In this document: positions 24,575-33,047 of the stretch, piece after piece
Numbering within the stretch: position 1 is the stretch's first letter
How the letters are laid out: every line of letters begins with the position of its first letter
From: Nocardioides hwasunensis
Lineage (GTDB): Bacteria > Actinomycetota > Actinomycetes > Propionibacteriales > Nocardioidaceae
Reading direction: 5' to 3'
Length of the DNA stretch: 64,000 bases
Assembly: GCF_014779665.1 (NCBI RefSeq)
Contig: NZ_JACXYY010000005.1
Span: 186,001 to 250,000, forward strand
The notes under the pieces: model-generated
The model's database searches: none
Told to the model about the DNA's origin: nothing
What the model saw: only the letters and a program-made list of their open reading frames with translations
Translations under genes and position numbers: made by a program

Positions 24575-25462
24575 GTGCAACTGCTGGCCCAGCAACTGGT
24601 CAACGGAGTGGCGCTCGGCTCGATCTACGCCCTCTTCGCGGTCGGCTTCGCGCTGATCCTGGCCAAGATGGGCATCCTCAACGTCGCCCACGGCACCTTC
24701 GCCACCGGCGGGGCGCTGGCGTCGTACTGGCTGGTCTTCGAGCACGGCTTCAGCTTCTGGGTCGCGCTCGCGGTCGGCGTGGTCTTCGCGGGCGCGCTGG
24801 GCGTGCTCGCCGACCTCGTCGCCTTCGAGCCGCTGCGCCGCCGCAACGCCGGTGTCTTCGCGCCGATCATCGCGAGCATCGGGGTCTGGATCGTGCTGCT
24901 GACGCTGGCCGAGGCCTTCGCCGGCCCCTCCGCCGTCAGCTACCCGGCGGGCTCCGTGCCGAGCGAGCCGCTGCGCTTCGCCGGCCTGATCGTGCTTCCG
25001 GCCCAGGTGATCAGCCTCGTCGCCCTCGTCGTCGTGGTCACCGCGGTGCACCTGCTGCTGACCCGCACCCGGTTCGGTGCCGCGGTGCGCGCCGTGGCCG
25101 TCGACACCCGCTCGGCCACGATCGTCGGCGTCAACTCCCGCAACGTCCTGATCGCGGTGGCCTTCATGGCGGCCGCGATCGCCGGGCTCGCCGGCGTCCT
25201 GGGTGCCCTGTCGGACAACAACGTGTCGGCGACGATCGGCGAGGCGCTGCTGCTCAAGGGCTTCGCGGCCGTCGTGGTCGGTGGCTACGGCGACATCCGC
25301 GGCGCGGCCCTGGTGGGCGTGGCCATCGGCGTGCTCGAGGTGATGAGCTCGCAGTACATCTCCTCCGGCTTCCGCGACGCCATCACCTTCGGCGTCCTGC
25401 TCGTGGTCCTCGTCCTGCGGCCCCAGGGGCTGTTCGGCGAACGCCAGCTCGTCCGAGCCTGA
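24575..25462 (+). CDS. Liv-type ABC transporter permease (LivH-like)
   Basis: A 295-residue integral membrane protein with about eight hydrophobic segments. The LivH hallmark LLAQQLVNGVALGSIYALFA is at the N-terminus, and LLKGFAAVVVGGYGDIRGAA near residue 225-245 is the conserved cytoplasmic loop that contacts the ATPases. GTG at 24575 is chosen because a perfect AGGAGG ends five bases before it; the frame is open further upstream through operator site 7. First gene of a permease-permease-ATPase-ATPase operon. The binding proteins are encoded elsewhere (11741, 20129). Confidence 0.92.
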   Translation: MQLLAQQLVNGVALGSIYALFAVGFALILAKMGILNVAHGTFATGGALASYWLVFEHGFSFWVALAVGVVFAGALGVLADLVAFEPLRRRNAGVFAPIIASIGVWIVLLTLAEAFAGPSAVSYPAGSVPSEPLRFAGLIVLPAQVISLVALVVVVTAVHLLLTRTRFGAAVRAVAVDTRSATIVGVNSRNVLIAVAFMAAAIAGLAGVLGALSDNNVSATIGEALLLKGFAAVVVGGYGDIRGAALVGVAIGVLEVMSSQYISSGFRDAITFGVLLVVLVLRPQGLFGERQLVRA

Positions 25463-25500
25463 CACCCCGCCCCTGCCCCAGCCCTGAGAGGAGACGACCC

Positions 25501-26412
25501 GTGAGCACCACCGCCCTGCTGACCACGCTGCAGTTCGCCGGCGTCAACGCGCTCTTCGCGCTCGCGATCTACGCGTCGCTGTGGACCGGCGTGCTGAGCC
25601 TGGCGCCGGTGTTCTTCGGTGCCGTCAGCGCCTTCACCTTCGGCTACGTCGCCGGGACGCTGGGCCTCTCGCCCGCTCTGGCGCTCGTGGTGGGCCTCGT
25701 GCTCGGCGCGGCGCTCGGTGCCGTCACCGCCGCGCTCATCATCCGCCTCGACAGCCACTACCTGGCGATGGCCACCATCGCGATGGTGCTGATCGGCCGG
25801 GTGCTCATCATCAACCTCGTCGAGTACACCGGCGGTCCCTCCGGCACCCTCGTGCCCGGCGAGCTCGGCACCTGGCTCTGGCTCATCGGCTCGCTGGTGG
25901 TCGCCGGCTACGTGATGTCACGCCTGTCCGGCTCGCGCTTCGGCCTCGCCGCCGACGCGGTGCGCGAGGACCCCGCGGTGGCCCAGACCCTGGCCATCTC
26001 CCCACGCCGGATCCAGTTCGTCGGCTTCGTGATCTCGGGCGCCCTCGGCGGCACCGCGGGCGTCTTCCAGGCCAGCTTCCTGCAGTACATCGGCCCGGAC
26101 ACCTTCTACACCCACCTCGGCTTCGTCACCCTCGCCGCCGTCGTGCTCGGCGGTGCCTTCCACTGGGCCGGTCCGATCGTGGGAGCCATCGTCTTCACGA
26201 TCCTGCCCGAGCTGCTGCGCGAGCCGATGGGCGAGTACGACCGCGTCGTCACCGGGGTCGCGCTCATCCTGATCATCATCTACATGCCGCGCGGACTGGT
26301 CGACGTGCGTCGTCTCCGGCTGCTGCGCACCCGCGGTCGGCGTCGGACGCCGGCGGACGAGGATCCCTCGCGGACCGGCTCGACGCCGGCGACGGTGGAG
26401 GTGGCACCGTGA
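25501..26412 (+). CDS. Liv-type ABC transporter permease (LivM-like)
   Basis: A 303-residue permease with the LivM pattern: multiple hydrophobic segments, YLAMATIAMVLIGRVL, RFGLAADAVREDPAVAQTL and FVTLAAVVLGGAFHWAGPIV. GAGGAG precedes the GTG. The C-terminal tail beyond residue 275 is polar and arginine-rich. Its stop overlaps the next gene's GTG (GTGA). It pairs with the LivH-like permease to form the channel. Confidence 0.92.
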   Translation: MSTTALLTTLQFAGVNALFALAIYASLWTGVLSLAPVFFGAVSAFTFGYVAGTLGLSPALALVVGLVLGAALGAVTAALIIRLDSHYLAMATIAMVLIGRVLIINLVEYTGGPSGTLVPGELGTWLWLIGSLVVAGYVMSRLSGSRFGLAADAVREDPAVAQTLAISPRRIQFVGFVISGALGGTAGVFQASFLQYIGPDTFYTHLGFVTLAAVVLGGAFHWAGPIVGAIVFTILPELLREPMGEYDRVVTGVALILIIIYMPRGLVDVRRLRLLRTRGRRRTPADEDPSRTGSTPATVEVAP

Positions 26413-27254
26413 GCGGCACCAGCGAGCCGGCAGCGACCGCGACCGCGGTCGACATCAGCCACCTGACCAAGTCCTTCGGTGGCCTCACCGCGGTCGACGA
26501 CGTCACCGTGCGCGTGCCCGAGGGTCAGATCCACGGCATCCTGGGGCCCAACGGGGCCGGCAAGACGACCGTGCTCAACATGGTCAGCGGCTTCATCGTC
26601 CCGGACAGCGGATCGATCCAGGTCTTCGGCGAGGACCTGACCGGGGCCAAGCCGTTCCACGTCGCGCAGCGCGGCGTCGCCCGGACCTACCAGAACATCC
26701 GGCTCTTCGCCGGCATGACGGTGCTCGAGACGGTGAGCGCGGGCGCCTACGCCCAGCGGTCGTCGACGATCCTCGGTGCGCTCGCCCTGAGCCCGAGCGA
26801 GCGCCGCGAGCGCCGCGAGGTGCGCGAGCGCGCCGCGGCCCTGGTCGAGCAGGTCGGCGTCCGCGCCGACCACGACGCCCTGGCCGAGACGCTCTCCTAC
26901 GGCGACCAGAGGCGGGTGGAGATCGCTCGCGCGCTCGCCACCGACCCCCAGGTGCTGCTGCTCGACGAGCCGACCGCGGGGATGAACGACGCGGAGAGCG
27001 ACCAGGTCGGCCAGCTGCTCCTCGGGCTGCGTGAGGCGGGGCTCACCCTCATCCTCATCGAGCACAACATGCGACTCGTCGAGGAGTTCTGCGAGTCGGT
27101 CACGGTGATGAACTCCGGTGCGGTGCTCGCGCAGGGCGCGCCCACCTGGTGCCTGGAGCAGGACGACGTGAAGGAGGCCTACTTTGGCAAGCGATCCGAT
27201 GCTGCACGTGTCGCGACTCTGCGCCGCGCACGGCGCAGTCCAGGCGGTGCGTGA
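26409..27254 (+). CDS. Liv-type ABC transporter ATPase (LivG-like)
   Basis: A 281-residue ATPase with Walker A GPNGAGKTT, signature LSYGDQRRVEIARAL and Walker B VLLLDEPTAGM. LivG proteins normally end soon after the sequence VKEAYFG, which is present here near residue 256. This one reads on for about 25 residues of basic sequence while the livF-like gene has already started in another frame. The tail is therefore a by-product of the 71-base overlap and probably has no function of its own. Confidence 0.92.
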   Translation: MSGTSEPAATATAVDISHLTKSFGGLTAVDDVTVRVPEGQIHGILGPNGAGKTTVLNMVSGFIVPDSGSIQVFGEDLTGAKPFHVAQRGVARTYQNIRLFAGMTVLETVSAGAYAQRSSTILGALALSPSERRERREVRERAAALVEQVGVRADHDALAETLSYGDQRRVEIARALATDPQVLLLDEPTAGMNDAESDQVGQLLLGLREAGLTLILIEHNMRLVEEFCESVTVMNSGAVLAQGAPTWCLEQDDVKEAYFGKRSDAARVATLRRARRSPGGA

Positions 27255-27903
27255 GGTCGACCTCGAGGTCCCCGCGGGGGACCTGGTCGCCCTGATCGGC
27301 GCCAACGGGGCCGGCAAGACGACCACGCTGCACGCGATCGCCGGCCTGCACAAGCCGGCCAGCGGCTCCGTGCGGGTCGGTGGGCGCGACATCACGGGCT
27401 GGCCGTGCCACAAGGTGGTGCGCTCCGGTGTGGCGATGGTCGCCGAGGGGCGCCGCATCGCGCCGCCCCTGACCGTGCACGAGAACCTCGAGCTCGCGGT
27501 CTACTCCGGCCGGACGACCAAGCAGCAGCAGAAGGACGGCCTGGCGCGGGTCTACGACCTCTTCCCCCGGCTCGCCGACCGCCGCGACCAGCTGGCGGCG
27601 TCGATGAGCGGCGGCGAGCAGCAGATGCTGGCCTTCGGTCGCGCGTTGATGACCCGTCCCGACGTCCTGCTCCTCGACGAGCCGTCGATGGGCCTGGCAC
27701 CCAGCATCGTCGACGTGCTCTTCGAGACCATCACGACCCTGCACGAGTCGGGCGCGACCATCCTGCTCGTCGAGCAGAACGCCGAGCTGGCACTCGCGGT
27801 GAGCGACCACGTCTACGTGATGCAGCGCGGCCGGATCGTCTCGCACGGCGACCCCGACGAGATGCGCAGCGAGCCCGAGGTCATGACCGCGCTCTTCGGC
27901 TGA
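27184..27903 (+). CDS. Liv-type ABC transporter ATPase (LivF-like)
   Basis: A 239-residue ATPase with Walker A GANGAGKTT, signature MSGGEQQMLAFGRAL and Walker B VLLLDEPSMGLAP, the LivF pattern. TTG at 27184 is the preferred start: a perfect AAGGAGG (27171-27177) is six bases before it, inside the livG-like gene. ATG at 27199 would give MLHVSRL and has no such site. The 71-base overlap with the upstream gene implies translational coupling. Confidence 0.9.
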   Translation: MASDPMLHVSRLCAAHGAVQAVREVDLEVPAGDLVALIGANGAGKTTTLHAIAGLHKPASGSVRVGGRDITGWPCHKVVRSGVAMVAEGRRIAPPLTVHENLELAVYSGRTTKQQQKDGLARVYDLFPRLADRRDQLAASMSGGEQQMLAFGRALMTRPDVLLLDEPSMGLAPSIVDVLFETITTLHESGATILLVEQNAELALAVSDHVYVMQRGRIVSHGDPDEMRSEPEVMTALFG

Positions 27904-27942
27904 GCCCGAGCAGCGTGTCGACGAACTACCAGAGGAGTACGA

Positions 27943-28866
27943 GTGAGTGAGATCAGGCTCGACGGCCGCGTGGCCGTCGTGACAGGTGCCGGGCGTGGCC
28001 TGGGGCGCGAGCACGCCCTGCTGATGGGGCGCCGCGGCGCCCAGGTCGTGGTCAACGACCTCGGCGGCTCCCTCGACGGCGAGGGCGGTGCAGGCACCCC
28101 GGCCGAGCAGGTGGTCGAGGAGATCCGCGCCGCAGGCGGCACGGCCGTCGCGGACGCGACCGACATCAGCACCCCTGAGGGCGCCGCCGCCATCGTGGAC
28201 CTGGCCGTGCAGACCTGGGGCCGCATCGACGTCGTGGTCAACAACGCGGGCATCCTGCGCGACAAGTCCTTCGCCAAGATGACCGCCGACGAGGTCGACC
28301 CGGTCCTCGCGGTCCACCTCGGCAGCACCATCTGGATGTCGAAGGCCGCCTGGCCGCACATGGTCGAGCAGGGCTTCGGTCGCATCGTCAACACCACGTC
28401 GGCGGCCGGGCTGTTCGGCAACTTCGGCCAGGCCAACTACGCCGCCGCCAAGGCCGGCATCGTCGGTGTCACCAAGACCCTCGCGATCGAGGGTGCCCGC
28501 CACGGCATCCAGGTCAACGCCATCGAGCCGGGCGCGCGCACCCGGATGACCGAGAAGCTCCTCGGCGACCTCGCCGACAGCCTCGACCCGTCCCTCGTCG
28601 CACCGCTGGCGCTCTGGCTGGCCTCCGCCGAGTGCGAGTCGAGCGGCGAGGTCTACAACGTCGGCGGCGGCCGGGTGGCCCGCGTCGTCGTGGCCGAGAC
28701 GCCCGGCTTCTTCTCCCGGACCCTGTCCGCGGAGGACGTCCGCGAGCACTGGGACGAGATCAACGACCCCGACCGTGCCGTGGTGATGACCACCTTCCAG
28801 CAGGAGATGGGCGTGCTGATGGAGATGCTCTCCGCCGAGGAGCCCGCAGGGGTGGGACGTGCCTGA
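27943..28866 (+). CDS. Short-chain dehydrogenase, MFE-2/17beta-HSD4-like
   Basis: A 307-residue SDR of the multifunctional-enzyme type 2 branch. It has VAVVTGAGRGLGREHALLMG, the branch-specific VVVNDLGGSLDGEG, VVNNAGILRDKSFAKM, and the catalytic NYAAAKAGIVG (Tyr-x-x-x-Lys). An extra C-terminal tail of about 50 residues follows the core, as in this branch. It would oxidise a (3R)-hydroxyacyl-CoA, matching the MaoC-type hydratases. GAGGAG precedes the GTG. It overlaps the next acyl-CoA dehydrogenase gene by eight bases. Confidence 0.9.
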   Translation: MSEIRLDGRVAVVTGAGRGLGREHALLMGRRGAQVVVNDLGGSLDGEGGAGTPAEQVVEEIRAAGGTAVADATDISTPEGAAAIVDLAVQTWGRIDVVVNNAGILRDKSFAKMTADEVDPVLAVHLGSTIWMSKAAWPHMVEQGFGRIVNTTSAAGLFGNFGQANYAAAKAGIVGVTKTLAIEGARHGIQVNAIEPGARTRMTEKLLGDLADSLDPSLVAPLALWLASAECESSGEVYNVGGGRVARVVVAETPGFFSRTLSAEDVREHWDEINDPDRAVVMTTFQQEMGVLMEMLSAEEPAGVGRA

Positions 28867-30028
28867 GCTGCGCGACCCCGACCACGAGCTGATCGCGAAG
28901 ACCCTCCGGGCGCGGTTGGCCGACTTCGACGACGACTACTGGTCGGCCTGCGACCAGGAGCACCGCTTCCCCTGGGACTTCTTCGACGCGATGGCCAAGG
29001 ACGGCTGGGTCGGACTGGCCATCCCCGAGGAGTACGGCGGCGGGGGCCGCGGCGTCACCGAGGCGGCGATCCTGCTGCGCGAGGTCGCCGCGAGCGGGGC
29101 GGCCATGAACGGCTGCACGGCGCTGCACATGAACGTCTTCGGGCTCCAGCCGGTCATCAAGTACGGCAACGACCGGCTCAAGGACACCTTCCTCCCGCAG
29201 GCGGCCGCCGGTGAGCTGCACGTCGCCTTCGCCGTGACCGAGCCCGACGCCGGCACCGACACCTCGCAGATCAAGACCCGGGCCGTGCGCCACGGCGACG
29301 GCTGGCGCATCTCGGGCCAGAAGATCTGGACCAGCAAGGCGCTGGAGTCCTCCGTCGCGCTCATGCTCGCCCGCACGGCGCCGGCCCCCGACGACGGCCC
29401 CGGCCGGTTCGAGGGACTCAGCCTGTTCCTCGTCGACCTCGACCCCGACCACGTCGACATCCGCCCGATCCCGAAGGCCGGTCGCAACGCGGTCGCGACC
29501 TGCGAGACGTTCTACGACGACCTCCCGGTCGAGTCGTGGCGTCTGGTCGGTGAGGAGGGCAAGGGCTTCAAGCACATCCTCTCCGGGCTCAACCCCGAGC
29601 GGATCCTCATCGCCGCGGAGGCCACCGGCATCGGCCAGGCGGCGCTGCGACGCGCAGGCGACTACGCCAAGGTGCGCCAGGTCTTCGACAAGCCGATCGG
29701 CAGCAACCAGGCCATCAGTCACCCGCTCGCCGACGCCTACGCCCGCCTCGAGGCGGCCTGGGAGCTGACGATGGTGGCGGCCGGTCGCTACGACGCGGGC
29801 CTGTCCTGCGGGGCGGAGGCCAACATGGCCAAGTACCTCGCCGCCGACGCCGGCTACCAGGCCGCGGACCGGGCGGTGCAGACCTTCGGCGGGCTGGGCT
29901 ACGCCACCGAGTGCCACGTCGAGCGCTACTGGCGCGAGGCGCGCATCATGCGGCTGGCGCCGATCAGCCAGGAGATGTCGCTCAACTTCATCGCGCAGCA
30001 GGTGCTCGGCCTGCCGCGCAGCTACTGA
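28859..30028 (+). CDS. Acyl-CoA dehydrogenase
   Basis: A 389-residue acyl-CoA dehydrogenase with IPEEYGGGGRGVTEAA, FAVTEPDAGTDTSQI, ISGQKIWTSKALESSVAL and KVRQVFDKPIGSNQAISHPL. The C-terminal signature reads RLAPISQEMSLNFIAQQVLG, so the usual GTxEIQ is changed to PISQEM and no YEGT glutamate exists. FQTFGGLGYA-type helix sequence is retained (VQTFGGLGYATE). GTG at 28859 overlaps the SDR gene. It probably handles a different chain or ring intermediate from the paired dehydrogenases. Confidence 0.89.
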   Translation: MPELRDPDHELIAKTLRARLADFDDDYWSACDQEHRFPWDFFDAMAKDGWVGLAIPEEYGGGGRGVTEAAILLREVAASGAAMNGCTALHMNVFGLQPVIKYGNDRLKDTFLPQAAAGELHVAFAVTEPDAGTDTSQIKTRAVRHGDGWRISGQKIWTSKALESSVALMLARTAPAPDDGPGRFEGLSLFLVDLDPDHVDIRPIPKAGRNAVATCETFYDDLPVESWRLVGEEGKGFKHILSGLNPERILIAAEATGIGQAALRRAGDYAKVRQVFDKPIGSNQAISHPLADAYARLEAAWELTMVAAGRYDAGLSCGAEANMAKYLAADAGYQAADRAVQTFGGLGYATECHVERYWREARIMRLAPISQEMSLNFIAQQVLGLPRSY

Positions 30029-30052
30029 GCGACGGGACGGGGGAGTCGACGG

Positions 30053-30853
30053 ATGAGACGTCTCGAGGGCCGGGTGGCCTACGTGCTGGGTGGCGGCAGC
30101 GACGGACCGGTGCGTGCCGGCGAGAGCCTGCCCATGGGCAACGGCCGTGCGATCGCGCTCCGGCTGGCCGAGGAGGGCGCCACGGTCGTGGTCGGCGACC
30201 TCCACCTCGACCGCGCGCAGGCCACGGTGGAGCACCTGGCCACCCCCGGCCTCGCCGTCCAGGTCGACGCGGCCGACCCCGGTTCGTGCCGGGATGCGGT
30301 CGCCGCGGTGCTGGCCCACGCCGGACGCCTCGACGTCGTGGTGTGCAACGTCGGCATCTCGGGGCGCGAGCCGCTCAAGGTCCAGTCCCTCGACGACTGG
30401 GCCCTCGCAGACGCCGTCAACGTGCGCTCCCACTGGCTCACCGCCCAGGCCGCCCTCGAGCCGATGCTCGAGCAGGGTCGCGGGTCCTTCGTCTTCGTCG
30501 GCTCGACGGCCGGGGTCTACAGCAGCCGACGCTCGCTGTCCTACGAGGCGACCAAGGCCGCCCAGCTCGGCGTCATGCGGCACGTGGCCGTGCGCTACGC
30601 CGCTCGCGGGATCCGCGCCAACGCCGTGGTGCTGGGCAACATCGACTCCGCCCTGGTCCGCCGCGAGTTCGGCGACGCCGGGGCCGAGGCCCGCGGGTCC
30701 GTCGTGCCGATGGCGCGGCAGGGCCGGCCCGAGGAGGCCGCCGGCGCGGTCGCCTTCCTCGTCAGCGACGACGCCGGCTACGTCACCGGCCAGAGCCTCC
30801 TCGTCGACGGCGGCGTCAGCGCCGCCTGGCCCACGCCGTCGGCCATCTCGTGA
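30053..30853 (+). CDS. Short-chain dehydrogenase with an extended cofactor loop
   Basis: A 266-residue SDR. The nucleotide-binding turn is unusual: after VLGGGSDGP there is an insertion, VRAGESLPMGNG, before the helix RAIALRLAEEG, so the usual TGxxxGxG is stretched by roughly a dozen residues. The active-site SYEATKAA (Tyr-x-x-x-Lys), VVCNVGISG and the closing YVTGQSLLVDGG are intact. The stop overlaps the upstream region of the thiolase gene at 30871. Likely an oxidoreductase for a hydroxy/keto intermediate; cofactor preference cannot be called. Confidence 0.85.
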   Translation: MRRLEGRVAYVLGGGSDGPVRAGESLPMGNGRAIALRLAEEGATVVVGDLHLDRAQATVEHLATPGLAVQVDAADPGSCRDAVAAVLAHAGRLDVVVCNVGISGREPLKVQSLDDWALADAVNVRSHWLTAQAALEPMLEQGRGSFVFVGSTAGVYSSRRSLSYEATKAAQLGVMRHVAVRYAARGIRANAVVLGNIDSALVRREFGDAGAEARGSVVPMARQGRPEEAAGAVAFLVSDDAGYVTGQSLLVDGGVSAAWPTPSAIS

Positions 30854-30870
30854 GCATCCAGGAGAACACC

Positions 30871-32079
30871 ATGAGCACCCAGCAGACCTCCGGCCCGAGC
30901 GGCCCCGCCGTCATCAGCGGCGTGGGGATGAGCCCGTTCGGCAAGTTCCTCGACACCTCGATGAAGGACCTCGGCCGGGTGGCGGTCGAGGCGGCGCTCG
31001 CCGACGCCGGCATCGTGGTCGGCGACGTGCAGGCGATGGTGTTCTCCAACGCCCTGGCCGGGCTGATCACCGGGCAGGAGTGCATCCGCGGCGAGGTCGT
31101 GGGCTATCCCCTCGGCCTGGCCGGCATCCCGATCCACAACGTGGAGAACGCCTGCGCCTCGGGCGGCAACGCGCTGCACCTGGCCTGGATGATGGTCTCG
31201 TCCGGCATGTACGACACGGTGCTCGCGCTCGGCGTGGAGAAGGCCAACCACGTCGACCGGGCTCGCACCTTCGCGGCCTACGGCGCCGGGATGGACGTCG
31301 AGCAGGGCTTCTCCACCGGCGACGGTGCCGGACAGGAGCGCAGTCCCTTCGTGGACCGGCAGGCCCGGCTCGCATCGACCCTCTTCGACGACCGCGGCGT
31401 CACGATGGAGGGCCTGGCCCGGGTCACCTCGCGCTCGCTGCAGGCGGCCGTCCACAACCCGTACGCCCACCGGCGCTTCGGTGGCACCCCGCAGGACGTG
31501 CTCGACGCCCGCGTGGTGGTCGAGCCCCTGACGGTCCTGATGAGCTCCCCGGTCAGCGACGGCGCCGCCGCGGTGGTCGTGACCAGCCGTCCCGAGGCGC
31601 TCGCCGCGCGGCGCTCCGTCGACATCCTGGCCTCGCGGATGGCGACCCGGCCGCCGCAGGACCAGCCCGACGCACGCAACGCGGTCGAGGCGAGCGCCCA
31701 CGCGGCCTACGAGCAGGCGGGTCTCGGCCCCGAGGACATGGATCTCGCCGAGGTCCACGATGCGTCGGTGGCCTACGAGCTGATGGCGTGGACCGACACC
31801 GGCCTGTGCGCACCGGGCGAGGAGCAGCGGTGGGCGATGGAGGGGGTCACCGAGGCCGGCGGACCGATGCCGGTCAACCGCTCCGGCGGGCTCGTCGGTC
31901 GCGGACACGCGCTCGGGGCGAGCGGGCTGGCCCAGGTCCACGACGTCGTGGGACAGCTGCGCGGCGAAGCCGGAGAGCTCCAGCTCGACGACCCCCGACT
32001 CGGGCTCGTCCAGATCGGCGGTGGCGTCGTCGACTGGCTCACCGCCGCCTCGTCCGTGCACATCCTGGGCCGCCGATGA
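30871..32079 (+). CDS. Thiolase family acyl-CoA acyltransferase (SCPx type)
   Basis: A 402-residue SCPx-type thiolase with intact catalytic residues: C95 in VENACASGGNAL, H296 in EVHDASVAYE, and H346 in GRGHALGASGL. ATG 30871 is preferred because AGGAG is six bases away; GTG at 30850 would add seven residues. It is unlike the Ltp2-type protein at 18932, which lacks these residues, so it is expected to perform a true thiolytic cleavage. Its stop overlaps the next ATG. Confidence 0.9.
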   Translation: MSTQQTSGPSGPAVISGVGMSPFGKFLDTSMKDLGRVAVEAALADAGIVVGDVQAMVFSNALAGLITGQECIRGEVVGYPLGLAGIPIHNVENACASGGNALHLAWMMVSSGMYDTVLALGVEKANHVDRARTFAAYGAGMDVEQGFSTGDGAGQERSPFVDRQARLASTLFDDRGVTMEGLARVTSRSLQAAVHNPYAHRRFGGTPQDVLDARVVVEPLTVLMSSPVSDGAAAVVVTSRPEALAARRSVDILASRMATRPPQDQPDARNAVEASAHAAYEQAGLGPEDMDLAEVHDASVAYELMAWTDTGLCAPGEEQRWAMEGVTEAGGPMPVNRSGGLVGRGHALGASGLAQVHDVVGQLRGEAGELQLDDPRLGLVQIGGGVVDWLTAASSVHILGRR

Positions 32080-33047
32080 GCGGGGAGAGGGTGATCGACG
32101 CCCACATGCACGTGTGGGACGCGAGCTGGCTGCCGGAGGGCCTGCGCCGCGCGTGGGCCCGCCAGGGCGCCGGGCGTCGTCTGCCCGAGCGCTGTCCCGA
32201 CGAGGTGCTCGGCCGCGTCGCGATCGGCCAGAGCGACCCGGGCGGCGAGCTGACCATCGCCGCCTTCGACCGGGCCGGGGTGGAGTCCGGCATCGTGCCG
32301 GTCGTCGACTGGACGATCGTCGGGGAGCCGGTGGGCGAGCACCTGCCGATCCGCGAGCTCAACGCCCGCTACGAGGAGCTCGCCTCGACCCACGAGGGGA
32401 GGCTGTTCTTCTGCGCGGGCCTCGACCCCCGGCACCCCGACGCCAAGGAGATCTTCGAGGTCGCCGCCGGCCTGGCCCACTGCCGGGGCTTCAAGCTCTA
32501 CCCCGCGGCCGGGTGGGACCTGCGCGACCCTGCCCACACCTGGCTCTTCGAGGCACTGATCGAGCGCGACCTGCCGGCAGTGGTGCACACCAGCCCCCTC
32601 GGAGGTGACCCGCTGCAGGTGATCCGCTGCCGTCCGGCCGAGCTGGCGGCGCTGTCGGCCCTCCACCCGACGCTCAAGGTCAGCTACGCACACGCCGGCG
32701 TCGAGGCGTGGTGGACCGAGGCCCTCGACTGCGCCACCGGCTGGCAGCACGCCTACCTCGAGCTGTCGCTGTGGCAGCGCGTGGCGTTCGACGACTACGC
32801 CGAGTTCCGCCGGCGCGTCCGCAGGATGCGCGACCAGGTCGGGGCACACCGGCTGATCTTCGGCTCCGACATCATCCGGGGCCCCCGTCACGATCCCGAG
32901 GGGGCGGAGCTGGTGCGGTGGATCGGCATGGTGCGCGACCTGGCCGCGCCGCACGCCGGTGACCCCGCCGTGCTGTCCCCCGACGAGCTCGACCTCTTCC
33001 TCTCGGGCAACGCGACGCGACTCTTCGACCTGAAGGAGCCTTCATGA
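32076..33047 (+). CDS. Amidohydrolase 2-family TIM-barrel protein
   Basis: A 323-residue protein of the amidohydrolase-2 (ACMSD-like) family. The metal-binding IDAHMHVWD is at residues 7-15, a histidine follows in VVHTSPLGG, SYAHAGVEAWW carries another, and the conserved FGSDI near residue 268 ends the site. Members decarboxylate or hydrolyse ring compounds. Set between a thiolase and an acyl-CoA ligase, and near a Baeyer-Villiger enzyme, it may open a lactone or decarboxylate an intermediate; that is a guess from context. Confidence 0.84.
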   Translation: MSGERVIDAHMHVWDASWLPEGLRRAWARQGAGRRLPERCPDEVLGRVAIGQSDPGGELTIAAFDRAGVESGIVPVVDWTIVGEPVGEHLPIRELNARYEELASTHEGRLFFCAGLDPRHPDAKEIFEVAAGLAHCRGFKLYPAAGWDLRDPAHTWLFEALIERDLPAVVHTSPLGGDPLQVIRCRPAELAALSALHPTLKVSYAHAGVEAWWTEALDCATGWQHAYLELSLWQRVAFDDYAEFRRRVRRMRDQVGAHRLIFGSDIIRGPRHDPEGAELVRWIGMVRDLAAPHAGDPAVLSPDELDLFLSGNATRLFDLKEPS

